A stretch of 64,000 nt of DNA, taken from Watersipora subatra (lineage: Eukaryota > Bryozoa > Gymnolaemata > Cheilostomatida > Watersiporidae). Where the stretch lies: NCBI RefSeq assembly GCF_963576615.1, contig NC_088708.1:52315196-52379195 (forward strand). The letters run 5' to 3'. The translations under genes were made by a program, and so were the position numbers. The notes beneath the pieces are model-generated. The model was not told the DNA's origin, made no database searches, and saw only the letters and a list, made by a program, of their open reading frames with translations. Numbering within the stretch: the stretch's first letter is position 1; each line of letters starts with the position of its first letter. Shown one piece after another: positions 11,549 through 23,700 of this stretch.

Positions 11549-12960
11549 TTAGGTATGACTTACTGCAGGTACTTTTGGAGTTGATCCAATAGATTTCTTA
11601 CAAATAATCTTTAAAAGCTCTCTTCGAAATGCGAATGTCTCTCCAGCATATACATTTCTTGTGCAAAAGCCTTGAGCTCCTTTAGAGTAATAGACTGTCA
11701 TCTTCAGTTCCCCATCGCTATCTTTTATAAATAATTTTATAATAATTAAAATTTAAAGCCACTTATCAATTGTGTTATTCCAATTTCTGCATAAATTTAA
11801 CTTTAATGTTGTACAAGCTGTAAAAGTTGTATCCCTGCTGAAGAGTAGTATGATTCATGCATAATTTTATTGTAGATACAGCTTGCCAGTCAGAACTTTT
11901 CTTCCCACATTCGTGTTGTGATCTATTACTGCTAGTTTGATTCTCGTAAAATATCCTGGGTACCAAAGTCTATTCGTTTTGGTGCATAACTTGATATGAA
12001 GCTGTGGAGGTTTTCTAAAGCACCAGTGTGTTGACCATGGTTCAACAGACGCAATGTGATTAGCAGTCTCGCTGGCCCTAACGTATCACAAAGAACTTTG
12101 TGCCCTGCACTTCTTTGAATCAACCATTTCACCTTTCTTTCCATTTCTCTGTAAACATATCAAACTATTCGTTGTTATTTTTCAGTATATTATAAATCTG
12201 CAAAGTTTTTGTTTATTCAAATGTCAACCAGCTGCAGAATATTTAACATTTGTGCAATCTCTGTTTAGTACTATGCAATAAATGACTACATCTTACTATG
12301 TCACAAACCAAAGGCATTGTAAGTAATATATAAAATATTATATTACAAATACAAAACAGCACAAATGCTAAAAATATAATGATGTAGGCTAATCACTTTA
12401 AGTGATCCGTAAATCCTATATTAGTAATGATAGCATGAATATAAAAATAATAATGCAATCCAAGTTTTATGATTATATTAGTCATATATTTTATGAACAA
12501 TTAAGGCATTCCTGACAATTCAAACCAAACAGAAACTTCAAATTCTCTGACTAACTTTTACTCAGCTAGCCAAGTTAATTCAAGTGTCACCCAGTCATAT
12601 CAAATCGTTGCTTTGTACTCATGTGCAGTAGTACATCTTTCTAATTATTATATTTATTAACTTATATTATAAAATAACTATATTTGTTATTAATATTCAT
12701 TTAAAATTGTTTATTAATTACTTACAGTTGAAGTTTTCCTGCTTGATGATGCAATCTTGTTGTATGGTACAACGCCATTAGGGATAGAACTTTTCCCTCT
12801 TTCACCCTTAATCTTGTAGTTGTCCCAAAATGCTCCGAATAAAGCTGGCTCTCATGGAAGTGCCTAATGCACACGACCGCACTAGCAGGTAGTCTTCGAA
12901 AAGTTAAATTGGCATGCTTTGCCTTGGAAAGTCATAACTTTGCTAAATTTGGCGACTGAG
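11549..12960 (-). pseudogene. Transposase-like gene of the 'HTG...YAPKR' family, THAP-associated, broken
   Basis: On the minus strand an exon starting at 12148 after a gtttacag acceptor encodes KWLIQRSAGHKVLCD, LLNHGQHTGALENLHSF and SSYAPKRIDF. This matches a transposon-related protein family of invertebrates and fish that I know by its 'HTG-LE-FHS...Y-PKR' core. A one-base frameshift then leads into NRSQHECGKKSSDWQ. A further piece at 11549-11735 reads VYYSKGAQGFC and GETFAFRRELL, as expected for its C-terminal part. Further 5' (12726-12910, minus) AVVCIRHFHESQLYSEHF recalls a THAP finger and ends in a GTAAGT donor. The frameshift marks it as decayed. The THAP link is an inference. Confidence 0.5.
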
Positions 12961-13440
12961 ACACAATAACTCTAAAAAGGGTTATGCCACGACTTGTAGT
13001 GTCAGATTCGTAACTAGCAAAGAAGCATCTACCCATTGTAATCAACTGATTGTGACTAAAAATATATCAAATGCGTTGGACGTTATTTTACTAAGGAATA
13101 GGTAAAAAAACTGTTACCGGAAACAGCTGCATTGAGAATCAGTGATGGTCTGAGGTGAATGGACCAAAATATATTTTCAACTTTGAACTTGCTAAACTAG
13201 TAAAAATATCTGCTAAAATTGTGTTTTCTTGTTCAATTAACATAGTATCATGTATTACCAATCATATAAAACAATCTTAAAACCACTGGTTCAGTTTCAC
13301 TTTAAGTTACTAGCTTAAGTTACTCAAATTCATGAGGTAATTGTTTTTTTTACCTGTGCAGCGTTAGGCATTCAGCTAGTCCTCCTATATTTTGCAGTGT
13401 CTATTAAACCTAATATTTCAGAGACGGTGGGAGGTTTTTC
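12960..13440. other. No gene recognised
   Basis: AT-rich spacer between two transposon relics. I see no motif or exon. Confidence 0.4.
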
Positions 13441-13995
13441 AAAGTTTAATTTGTGCCCATCTCAGACGCACTTAACAGTCATCAAGAGGGTGCTTCACGA
13501 AGGGTCTTTCCAAGGATTTGGGTATTGTTTATCAGAAACAAGGCAAGCCTTTGTATGAATACACATATGCTGATTACACCAGTGATGGTGGTCGCCACTC
13601 AAAATCTGGAACTGCGTTCATACAGACTGATGGACCAGTCAGCTGGGGTAATAAGCGTCAGATGATCATAAACTCACTGACTGCTGAGTCTGAATGCATT
13701 GCTTTACTTGATGACGTGGTGGAGTGTGTATTGTTGCATCAGCTATTGGTGGATATCAGAGTTTGATCATGGATTGCCACAACCAATCTGCTCTCGTGAT
13801 AGCAAGCAATGGTAAAACAAGTAAACATACCAAACACACTGAAGTGAAATACCATTATCTATAAGAGGCAATCATAAAAGATACCATTGTTATGAAATAT
13901 TCCTGTTTTGTAAGAACTATAGCAAACATTCTCGTGAAACCGCTGTCCTGCGAGCGATTGGTATTTTTTAGATATATGTTAGGGCTAGCATAGTC
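13440..13995 (+). pseudogene. Ty1/Copia retrotransposon fragment, RNase H end of pol
   Basis: The frame around 13518-13766 reads YADYTSDGGRHSKSGTAF, then DGPVSWGNKRQMIINSLTAE and SECIALLDDVVE. After a break it continues DCHNQSALVIAS, HTKHTEVKYHYL and ANILVKPLSCERL. These correspond to Copia RNase H (DxDW...RRSTSG, SWxSKKQ, SSTEAEY), the KHI...YHF block and ADILTKPL. Frame changes near 13520 and 13766 and a stop near 13861 show that it is inactive. No LTRs were found nearby. Confidence 0.82.
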
Positions 13996-14500
13996 TGGCC
14001 AAAATAGGTTAAATCTAGAGATGTGTTTTCTAATTTATGATCACTTGGTCGTTCTTTTTGTTTTGAATAAACATTTGAGCTGTGTGAGTATCGTACAAAG
14101 GCATTTTTATGTTTAGTCTGTTGAGATATTCTGAGTTGTCTACTCATGTATACAGTGTTTTACTTTTTTGTATCACACAATGCTTTGTGTGATGTTGTGC
14201 ATTACTTTATGGCTAGAGGAGTTGCTTTAGAATAAAGTGCATCCAGCTCAAGGACAATGTAACAGGTATGTACCTACTGTATATGGCATGTTTGACACAT
14301 TGATACTTGTGTGACAAGCTTAACAGGTGGACACACCGATAAACTGCATTAGGCGGGTTGTCTAAGAGCTCCTTCTTATTGCTATGTATGATTAAACTAT
14401 TATTAATATGTTTTAGCTCTGATGTTATGAATCAAGAACTGATTAATTGGTTTAACAATATTATATTTTAATAAATTATATTGTATAGCAAAATCAGTAA
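13995..14500. other. Spacer, no gene recognised
   Basis: This lies between the Copia fragment and the end of the kelch gene. An ATTAAA on the minus strand (14472-14467) is a possible variant poly(A) signal 39 bp past the kelch stop codon. Confidence 0.4.
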
Positions 14501-14510
14501 AGCTTCAGTT

Positions 14511-14737
14511 TTACCAGAGTGGGTACTTGTACGCTGTAGTCATCACACGAAAGTTAGGGTTGGCATTTGGCAGCTGAAGCAAGTGCACATCTACTTCCCT
14601 GAATGACTCATTGTCAAATGTGCTCAAGTCAAAGGCAGTGAACCAGCGTTTCTTCTTAACATGGTAATATTCTACTCTCGGTACATAGAGGCGCTCATCT
14701 TCTAGTTGGTAGCCTCCAAACACATACACCCTTCTAC
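14511..14737 (-). CDS. Kelch gene exon 7 (terminal)
   Basis: Acceptor ctctcttccag. It encodes GRRVYVFGGYQLEDERLYVP, VEYYHVKKKRWF and the C-terminus FRVMTTAYKYPLW, then TAA. Confidence 0.9.
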
Positions 14738-17700
14738 CTGGAAGAGAGAGTGTTAATCTACATGCATCTCCTCAAATGCATTTAGTTCAGGAATTATCAA
14801 CTGCTAAACTATTTTTAAGAGGACCTAAGGCTCGATCATGTTAACATTTTGAGTAAAAATTGAAGTTTAATCCGGTAAATAGATATAATATATCTATTTA
14901 CCGGACTAAACCGGACTAAACTATTTACCGGACTAAACTGATCACAGCTCGTTTTTTCAATATTATTGAAAAAACAAGCTGTGATCATATGACATTTTTC
15001 AGTTAGCTTTCAATTACATGTATACACTTTCATTAGATGCGTCTATAAAGCATATTTATATCTATGTATTTGTACAAATTGCTCTACGAATATAAACTCT
15101 AACTTTTACAGAAACTTTTAAAAAGAAGAGAATTATATAGCAAAACCAAATACGGACTGAATATTATTGCAGCAAATCTTATTCTTTAGCCAAAAAAATA
15201 AATTACAGAATAATTGTTTAAAGTATGTTTAGCTCATAAAATGTGTGGATAAAAGTTTAAATAATACATGTATATTGCTACCATTTCTAATATGTATAAT
15301 GGTGATGAATCTTTATACAGTTACTCGAAATATGCCCTCAAACACTTTATGGTAGGAGAATCATCTTAACTGACTTCTTGCTGTTCTGCATAAACTGGTT
15401 TGTTTAACAGACTTGCTGTGTGTATCTCATATTAGTCCTTCACTTAGTTTCAGTAAAAACTGTTCATTATGATTTTACCATTCAAAGTTTTATAAAAATT
15501 TAGTCTTTAGATTGGGTTTTTGTAACTAATAGGTAGGGCAGTCTAAAATAATCATTTTCACTTATTTTAAACAGAGAAATCTTATTGTTATCATAGTACC
15601 TCACAACTGACGTCATCAATACTAATAAGTGTGAATGCTTACAAAAATGATATTCAGTTCATAAAAACTATAATAGCATATTCAATAATTTTTAAATGTA
15701 GCAAATAAGAGAAGACAGCTACTGCGTTGAATAAAAACTTAGCTGAGGAACTTCCAATATGTATATAAGCTATAGGACCTGTTGTCTTTAGTAAAATTTA
15801 AATGCAGCAAAACTAAATTAAATTCAATTGTTTGAAGGCTCTAAAGGGAGCAGCAATATGTTAGCTGTCTAGTGCACAAAAATAGATTCAATTCTCAGGA
15901 AGGGCAGCATGTGATGACGGAAAAGATATCCAATCCTAAATTGCTCTCCCGTCTAAATCAACAAGGTAGGCTCGTCTGTACAGCCACCCAAACACAGGGT
16001 TAAAAAAGTCTATAAACTCTAATACTAAAGTAGAATGTAACAAAGAGAATAAATGTGTTGTATGAGAATTAGAGAGCTCTGCAGGAATTGATAGAGCTTC
16101 ATGGCAGCATCAAAAAGTCTAAGTTCAAAAGATCAATGGCTGAAGCTTCAACTGCTTCCCTCTCCGAAAGTTCTTTTTATCAAAATCTTAAATTTTATAT
16201 AACTTACAAAAATGAAGTCTAGTTTATTATTTATATTAATGAAAGCTTGGCAGAGATAAAAAAAAGTATTTTTATAAAAAATAGTACAAGTGAAAAAAGG
16301 TTAGATTTAACCTATCTTTTGCCTCAGCCTGAAGTTTGGTAAATAGAAGATACGGATGCTGATGACAAAAAATATGAATAAGAAGCTGCTTGTACTTCTT
16401 GTCATTTATAAATTTATGTTAGCATGAGAAAATAAATAGGTCATTATTGAAGCATGAACAATTTAGAGTTATCGTCTCATGAATACTTTATCCTAGCAAT
16501 CTGGTAGCAGATAGTAATGCAACTGTAATACCAGTCATATTTTGCTATAATATTTGACTTACCAACATGTAGAGCCGTGGCACCTGCCCTTGCTCTCAAC
16601 ATTCTTTTTTCTGTAGCCATGGCCTTGTAGGGGTTTTTGTGTTTGAGGTAATTGTTGGCCACATCAATGCTGCATAGCCCTAGAGATTGTTCAGAAGAGT
16701 TGCTATAATAGTATATATCAGTAGCTAAAAAGTAACTTGACCAAGCCTGCCTATCTGTTTAGTAGTCTATAAGTATCTACTGAGTATTTACTGTATCTAA
16801 TTTAGATAGAACATATGAAGCAAGTAGTAGTATGAAAATAATAATTCAATTAAATTCCTTAAATTAAATTGAATTAGATTCAATGATTCAAATCTTTTAT
16901 AACAAGATTTAGCCAATGTAACAATAGACTGCAACAGACAACAATAGACCACAATAGACCACAATAGACCACAATAGACCACAATAGACCACAATAGACA
17001 ACAATAGACAACAACAGACAACAATAGACAACAGTAGTCAACAATAGACCACAAATAGACCACAATAGACTTGAACTTAGTTCTTTTTACCGAAATAAAA
17101 TCATTAAATAATTGTGAGTAAAAACTACATTCTTCCTGAAGTTACTTTTGGCAACCTTTCAACAGACTGACAATGTGTACAAAGAAAGAGATATACATGT
17201 TTATTTGTGTTTAAAATAGAATGCATAGTGGAAATTATAAAAACGTGTTATCAAAAACCAATCTCTGCTATCAACAGTTATTTAGTTGATATGCTAACAA
17301 ACATAATTTATAGATAAATATCTTTAGCGATTCCTATTGGTAGGACATTTTATTATATATAGAGTCTAATTTTATATATAATACTATATTCTAACATATT
17401 ATAGAGCTATCCTAAATTAGTTTGGAATTTTATTAGTTTTATTAGAGTTATTTTTGTTTAAAATGTAGAAAATTTTAAACAGAACTTATTCTAAATTATG
17501 ATATTAACTTATTAATTATACTATATTCTAATTTTACTTTTTGATAAAAACGTTCTGTTTTTTGTTTAAAAATTGCATATTGCCACATTTTAAAACTTTA
17601 TGAATGTCACAATCCTTTCTGAGTTTGTTTGTTCCTGTTATATGAGATTGTGATACAATGTCATGCGATAGTTACAGTTAATTACATAAGTTACTTTGTG

Positions 17701-20700
17701 ATAAAATAATAAAAATGATTCAGTAATAATTTATTATACTTCTGGTAGTTCTTGTTATGTTCTTTGGTCCTTTCTTTTTGTGTTGTGAGTCTTCCGCTAA
17801 CATCCTCAGATATGATGGTACAAATGGCTGCGTTTTACGTTGTTTCTTTTTCTCTTCCTCTTCTTCAACATCTGAATTGGGATCATCCAAGTCTAACTCA
17901 TCAGTCAAAAGTTTTCCATCTTCAGTTGGTCCTTGCACTAAACCTGTACAGAGACTGTAGTTTATTATGTTCATACAGACATTTCTTATGTATGAGTGTA
18001 AATCTGTCTTATTTTTTTGTTCAATAATTTTGTAACTTTTTAGTTTTGATTATTATCATAAAGTATAAGCTGATAGATGAAGATACACTTGATATTGCTC
18101 TTCTACCGGTACCTTAACTAACACATGGCATAACTTTTTAACTCACAGCAAGTATCTGCAACAATTGCTATATTTCAAGGTTAACACGCTAACATTTCAA
18201 GGTTAACAAGTGGCTAATATTTCAACAAGTATAAAGAAAACCCTTACAATGAACATCAGTGATTATGACTAAGTGTTTTAACATAAGGTTTTGGCAAGCT
18301 TCGTGTTTGTATCAGTATTACTTAACATTTCCTAACGCCAGGCCTGTATTCCCTGTAGCGGCTGGGCGGCTGAGTCGCCCCATCTTTTTAGTAATTTTCG
18401 GCGGCTGAGTGTACTAAGAATCGCAGTCTAAGCTCATTCACTTGGAATTTCCAACTACTAATTATTAGCGCTAGAGCGCTAATTAGAGCGCTATTTTAGA
18501 AGGCTATTTGCGCTCTACCACAACTATGGATGCAGTGGAGAGGCTCGCTAATTAGAGCGCTATTTTAGAAGGCTATTTGCGCTCTACCACAACTATGGAT
18601 GCAGTGGAGAGGCTCACTAATCTAGTAATGGTTTTGCCTGCCATTAATGCAGTGAGTGAGAGATCTTTTTCTGCATTGAAGCAAAACAAAACATTGATGA
18701 GGAGCACTATGGGGCAGGCTCGTCTAAATAATTTTCTAATACTACACATGTATAAATATGTTGACATAGATACAGAACCAGTTGTGAAAGATTTCTGCCA
18801 TGGACACATTGACAGAACAAGAGCTATTGCAATAAAGAAGTAATATCTCTTGTTCTGTCAATGTCCCTAGCAGAAATCTGCAGTGTCATGAGTTTTATAT
18901 CGTTCGTTGAATAAAGAAAAGGTTTTGCCAATCATGAACCATAAGCAATATATTTTTTTAGATTTTGATGCTTACAATTGATTGCATTTATGCATACTTT
19001 AAGGGTTGTTGATGCTTAAAAGATCCAGAGCTTCGAGACTGGGGGCTTACACCGCCCTCCCCCCCAACCTTCAGGTGTTCATAACTAGTCGCCTAACATT
19101 TGCGGCCCCAACTTGCAACCAGGGAATGCAGGCCTGCCTAAAGCTGCCTAATGCTACCTAACACTGCCAACACTATGTAACACTACCTAATACTTTCTAA
19201 CATTGCCTAACATTACCTAACACTAACTAACACTACCTTTAAGTAGTGTTAGTTAGAACACAACCTAATACTACTCAACACTACGTAATATGGACTACCT
19301 AATACTCCTAACACCACCTGACATTACCTAACACTATCAAATATTACTTAACACTAGCTAACAACATCTAACAATACTCGATACTACCTAGAAAACTAAC
19401 TTTTGTGCTTATAAGATAAGCAATTAATGTATAAGTTATGGTAGCACAAAGTAAATTTACCTCCAACAGTAAAGAGCTTTCCTTCAGCTGTAAACAAACA
19501 GGTCTGTTGAATTTTTCGGTTGAACACATGACCCCATTCATTGTACCAGTGGTGTTGAAATGTTTCCTTCTCTCCTACCATTCTGAACTCTCTTCTTAGT
19601 TCCCTAAGCATATACGTCTCTAAATGTATATTTCTCAAAGTTTGTCGTATGTAGGAATGTAGGATTGATTGTCTGGGGCTATAGATCTTCCTAAAGATCT
19701 TAAAATCTTGGAATAAATATTCCATACCAAAGAAGATTCGATTTCAGACCCTGCCGTTCACCAGTCTGACGCCTTACCCACTAGACTACAGAAATCAAAT
19801 TGCTTGCTAGCCAATATAAGTCATTATATGAGAGCAAATACCTAACTGCTTTGCGCATGACACAGGTCATAGCATAGCGTCACGAGAAGCTGTTCGCTCA
19901 CATTATTAAACTGGCTAATAGCGAGCAACTCTCACTACTTATCATTGTTTATAAAACAAAACACTTTTCTCATGATATGTAGTTTGAAAGTTAGAATGGC
20001 AAATGTTGTTATATGATAATTAAATGCAAATTAATTTTCTCTCTAAAGACTTTTCTATTACCGGGGCAACACCGGGTGGCACAGCTAGTCTTCTTATTAA
20101 AAGTTAAATAAATATAGTCAAAACCTGTTTAAGGTTTCAAATAAGCTACTGTAAATTGTGGTCAGTATCAAGTTCAACACAGATTGGTACAAAAGCCTTG
20201 CAGTCATATTGGCGCATTGTCTGTCACCTGAAAAGATGTATCAAATGTATTTCCTTATAGAAGTAGTTGCGGATGCATGAAAAGGCATTCCGATTCAATT
20301 ACATATTATGAGCAGATAACTCTGCTTTACCTCATCTAATAAGAGTTATATGACTAGCACTACATACATCTTTGTCACTAATCATATCATCTTATGCTAG
20401 AGACATTGTTGACAAAGCCTTAATATTATAATCTAACTAATACTTTTATTTCAGTTTCATTGAGATAGATTTTTTGTTACATTGCTCTACGAAGAAAAAA
20501 CATAAATATAATGATTGTAGTTTATTCACTCTTGAGTATGCAATGAACTGTTGATCTGAAAATCTTGCTTATACGGCTATTAGTTATGACCATATTTTAC
20601 ATAGAAACTGTACAGACTTGAACAAAGTTAGCAAAACAGAGTAATATTGTAATTGTGCAAATCTGTAATGTCTCTCTTGTAGCAATATACCAACAATATA

Positions 20701-23700
20701 TTCTTCCAATTGTGAGTAGACATCGGTAAGGTGGAAGAACTCAAACTCTCTGCACTTTTATGATGTACTTAAACTTAATGGCTGTCCTTGACTAGGGGAG
20801 AACTGCCTTTAAAAAGGAACTAAACAATTCTGTAGCAGATGATGGATTAGGGCAAAATGGGTTCTTTAACGCCATCATTACCAGAATTTGTTTAATTAAA
20901 AGGAATTTCAATTTTATGTTTCATCTTTGCATAATAACCATCTACATGTATAATATTTGTAGGATCATCCCCGCTTTCAGTAGCTAGTAGCAACCAGTAT
21001 TTACCATATGTTGTAATTATATGCAGAGTTGGGTCCATGTCCTCCACAGATGTAGAGCTTGTTGTTTAGAACTACGGAAGAGTGATGCTTGCGGGGCTCT
21101 GGTAGTCGCCCCTCAAAGGACCAAGTATCTATCAAGGGTTCATAGCTCTCTATCACATCTGTTGTTTCACCATCATTTGTTTCGCCACCTTTTAAATTAT
21201 ATGTCTATGTTTAATAAAGTCAATATTTTGTGTCAATTTATCAGCTCTTTGCTGCTTGTACCAGATTCATCAGTCATACAGTTATCAGTTTATACATCAT
21301 TGGTCTTCGTTTATATGGCTATACTAGCGGAATACCCGATGTTGTTCGGGTATTAAAAATCTGCTTACAAAACAGTGACAGGTAATGTAGTTGTCTGCCA
21401 CTTGCCATTAGCTTGGCACAATGCCAATGGATAATTTGAGTAAGCTAGTTAGTAAACTTATTAGTAAACTTACTAATAAGAGCCGTAAGAGCAAGCTTTA
21501 ATGTAACATAGCGCGGTATGCCTATGTTCACCCACATAGCGACATACATTGCTTAATGTATCCATCAATCTCGCGTAGCTTAATTGGTAAGATATTTGTC
21601 AGGCGAACAAAACGTTTCGCGATGAAATCCAGCGTGAAATGGATATTTCATTCCTAAATTTTGATGGCTATAGCTGGACAAACCACAACACATACCCACA
21701 AACAGAGATTTATGTTTATAGATTCTGATAATCTCTGTATTGCAGTCTATTCTGTCTATCAATATTATTGTATACAGTGGAACCTCGGTTTTCAAATGAC
21801 TTGCAGTTCGAACAAATCGGAGTCCGAACAAAAATTCAAGAAATTCTTGCTTCGCAGTTCGAACAAAAATCGGAGCTCGAATGCCGGTACGACGCATGAG
21901 TGCGTACGTGAGAGTGGGATGCTGAGCGGCGTACGGGTGTAGATCGCTCTCTCCGTGACCAACTGTTGTCGCATTGTCCGAGATTAAACAAGTGTGTAAC
22001 AAATGGGCCGAGTTACAGAATTTCGTCGAACTCCATCACCCCGATAAAGCTGCAGCCACCAGAGTCATCAATGACTTTAACGACACTATCATGAACCACT
22101 TCCGAAAAGTGCTAAAAAGAAGGCAGAAGCAAGTGTCATTGGATAGATATTTTAAGAGAAAAGAACATCCTGTAGCCGAGTAAAAAATCCTATTCATAAT
22201 TCTTTTCTTCATCCTTTTTTTATTTTTACATGTCCATGTTAGCGTAATATTTCGTATGGAAGATTACGACAACGCGAACGTATGATTAGCCTGGGTTACA
22301 TTTATATTTATGTTATTTGTGTCTTTGCCATTTTGCTTAACATTTTCTGAGATATACATTGCTTTTTGTGTGTTGGTCAGCATTTTAATGTGCAATTTCA
22401 TGCATAAAATAATGTATAAAATACTAAAAAGGTAAACATTCAGGGTGTTGGAACGGATTAAAACTTATATATATTAATTCTAATGGGAAAACCTGTTTCG
22501 GATCTCGAACAACTCGGTTTTCGACCAACCTTCTGGAACGGATTGTGTTCGAGAACCGAGGTTGCACTGTACTTGGTTATAATATCAGTTTTCTGATTCA
22601 TCATTGCTAAGTACATAGTTCTAGACAGGCTGAAACAGTAGCTATCAGACAGCAAGTATAACTAACAAATGAACTTCACCGAGACTATAAGCATTCCCGT
22701 AGAATGTTGATATTAATGAGCGAAACAGAGACTCAGTGAAGATGTATGTGCAGTGCTTTAAAGTGATGAATTTTCAGGATATCATCTGAGTTGCAATGAT
22801 CCCACTATCAAACACGAGCGAAGCGATTGTTTGGGAGATTTATAATAAATGCATATGCGCACAAAACTCCTGAAAAATTATCCGTCAACGGCAAATACCA
22901 AACCCTTGTACTTAAATCTAATCAACAAATTTAACCATTTTTGTGTAGAATCGTTTAAGTATAATAATGATACAAAACACATATAAACATATTTAAATAT
23001 GTTACCATGTCTTTGAAAAGTTTCCGCAAAATCCTAAAACTAACTCATCTGATAGAATTATACATAAATAGACAGATTAATTTGGCCTAAAATACAATTA
23101 AAAATTTGACAAGCATTTTTTAATCAAAATTAGGACCGGCAAACGAAACGCCGATAAGGCTGTGTGACAGAGAGTAGAACTATTAAGTCGTCCGCATTTC
23201 ACGAGAAAAACATGCACATTTCACCAGTCTATGACATTGTCCAATTGCTGAAGGTTTCTGTAATTAATGTAGAAGTACTGAAAAGTAATCGTTTCTTTTT
23301 TTGCCGATTCTACCGGACTCTGACATTTTGTACACTTATAATGAGTAATTTAGTATTCCAACTGATGTCCAAAGCAGTGAAAGTAAAGGAAATGACGATG
23401 ATATTTTTCTAACGATTCTTATAAGATTATTACAATATTTAATTGTAAGAATCGTACACATTTCACCAATCTATGACATTGTCCAATTGACGAAGGTTTC
23501 TGTAATTAACGTAGAAGTACTGAAAAGTAATCGTTTCTTTTTTGCCGATTCTACCGGACTCTGATATTTTGGACACTTATAATGATTACTTTGGTATTCC
23601 AACTAATAACCAAAGCAGTGAAGTAAAGGAAATGACAATTATACTTTTCTAACGATTCTTATAAGATTATTGCAATATTTAATTGTAAGAATAATTATTC

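Larger units (their letters stand above)
18339..19136 (+). mobile_element. hAT element copy 1, 798 bp, with hATC domain
   Basis: Terminal repeats are CAGGCCTGTATTCCCT and AGGGAATGCAGGCCTG. The 8-bp target duplication is CCTAACGC (18331-18338) versus CCTAAAGC (19137-19144), 7 of 8. Inside, on the plus strand from about 18595, is the C-terminal dimerisation domain: LTNLVMVLPAINAVSERSFS, LMRSTMGQARLNNF and DFCHGHIDRTRAI. The catalytic domain is absent. A second family member is at 54876-55654. It is inserted in kelch intron 4. Confidence 0.85.

Noticed and set aside
17752..18027. Plus-strand frames of 67-91 codons
   Set aside because: Antisense shadows of kelch exon 5.
21021..21356. Plus-strand 111-codon frame
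   Set aside because: It lies opposite kelch exon 3 (21005-21188), whose phase and motifs are convincing.
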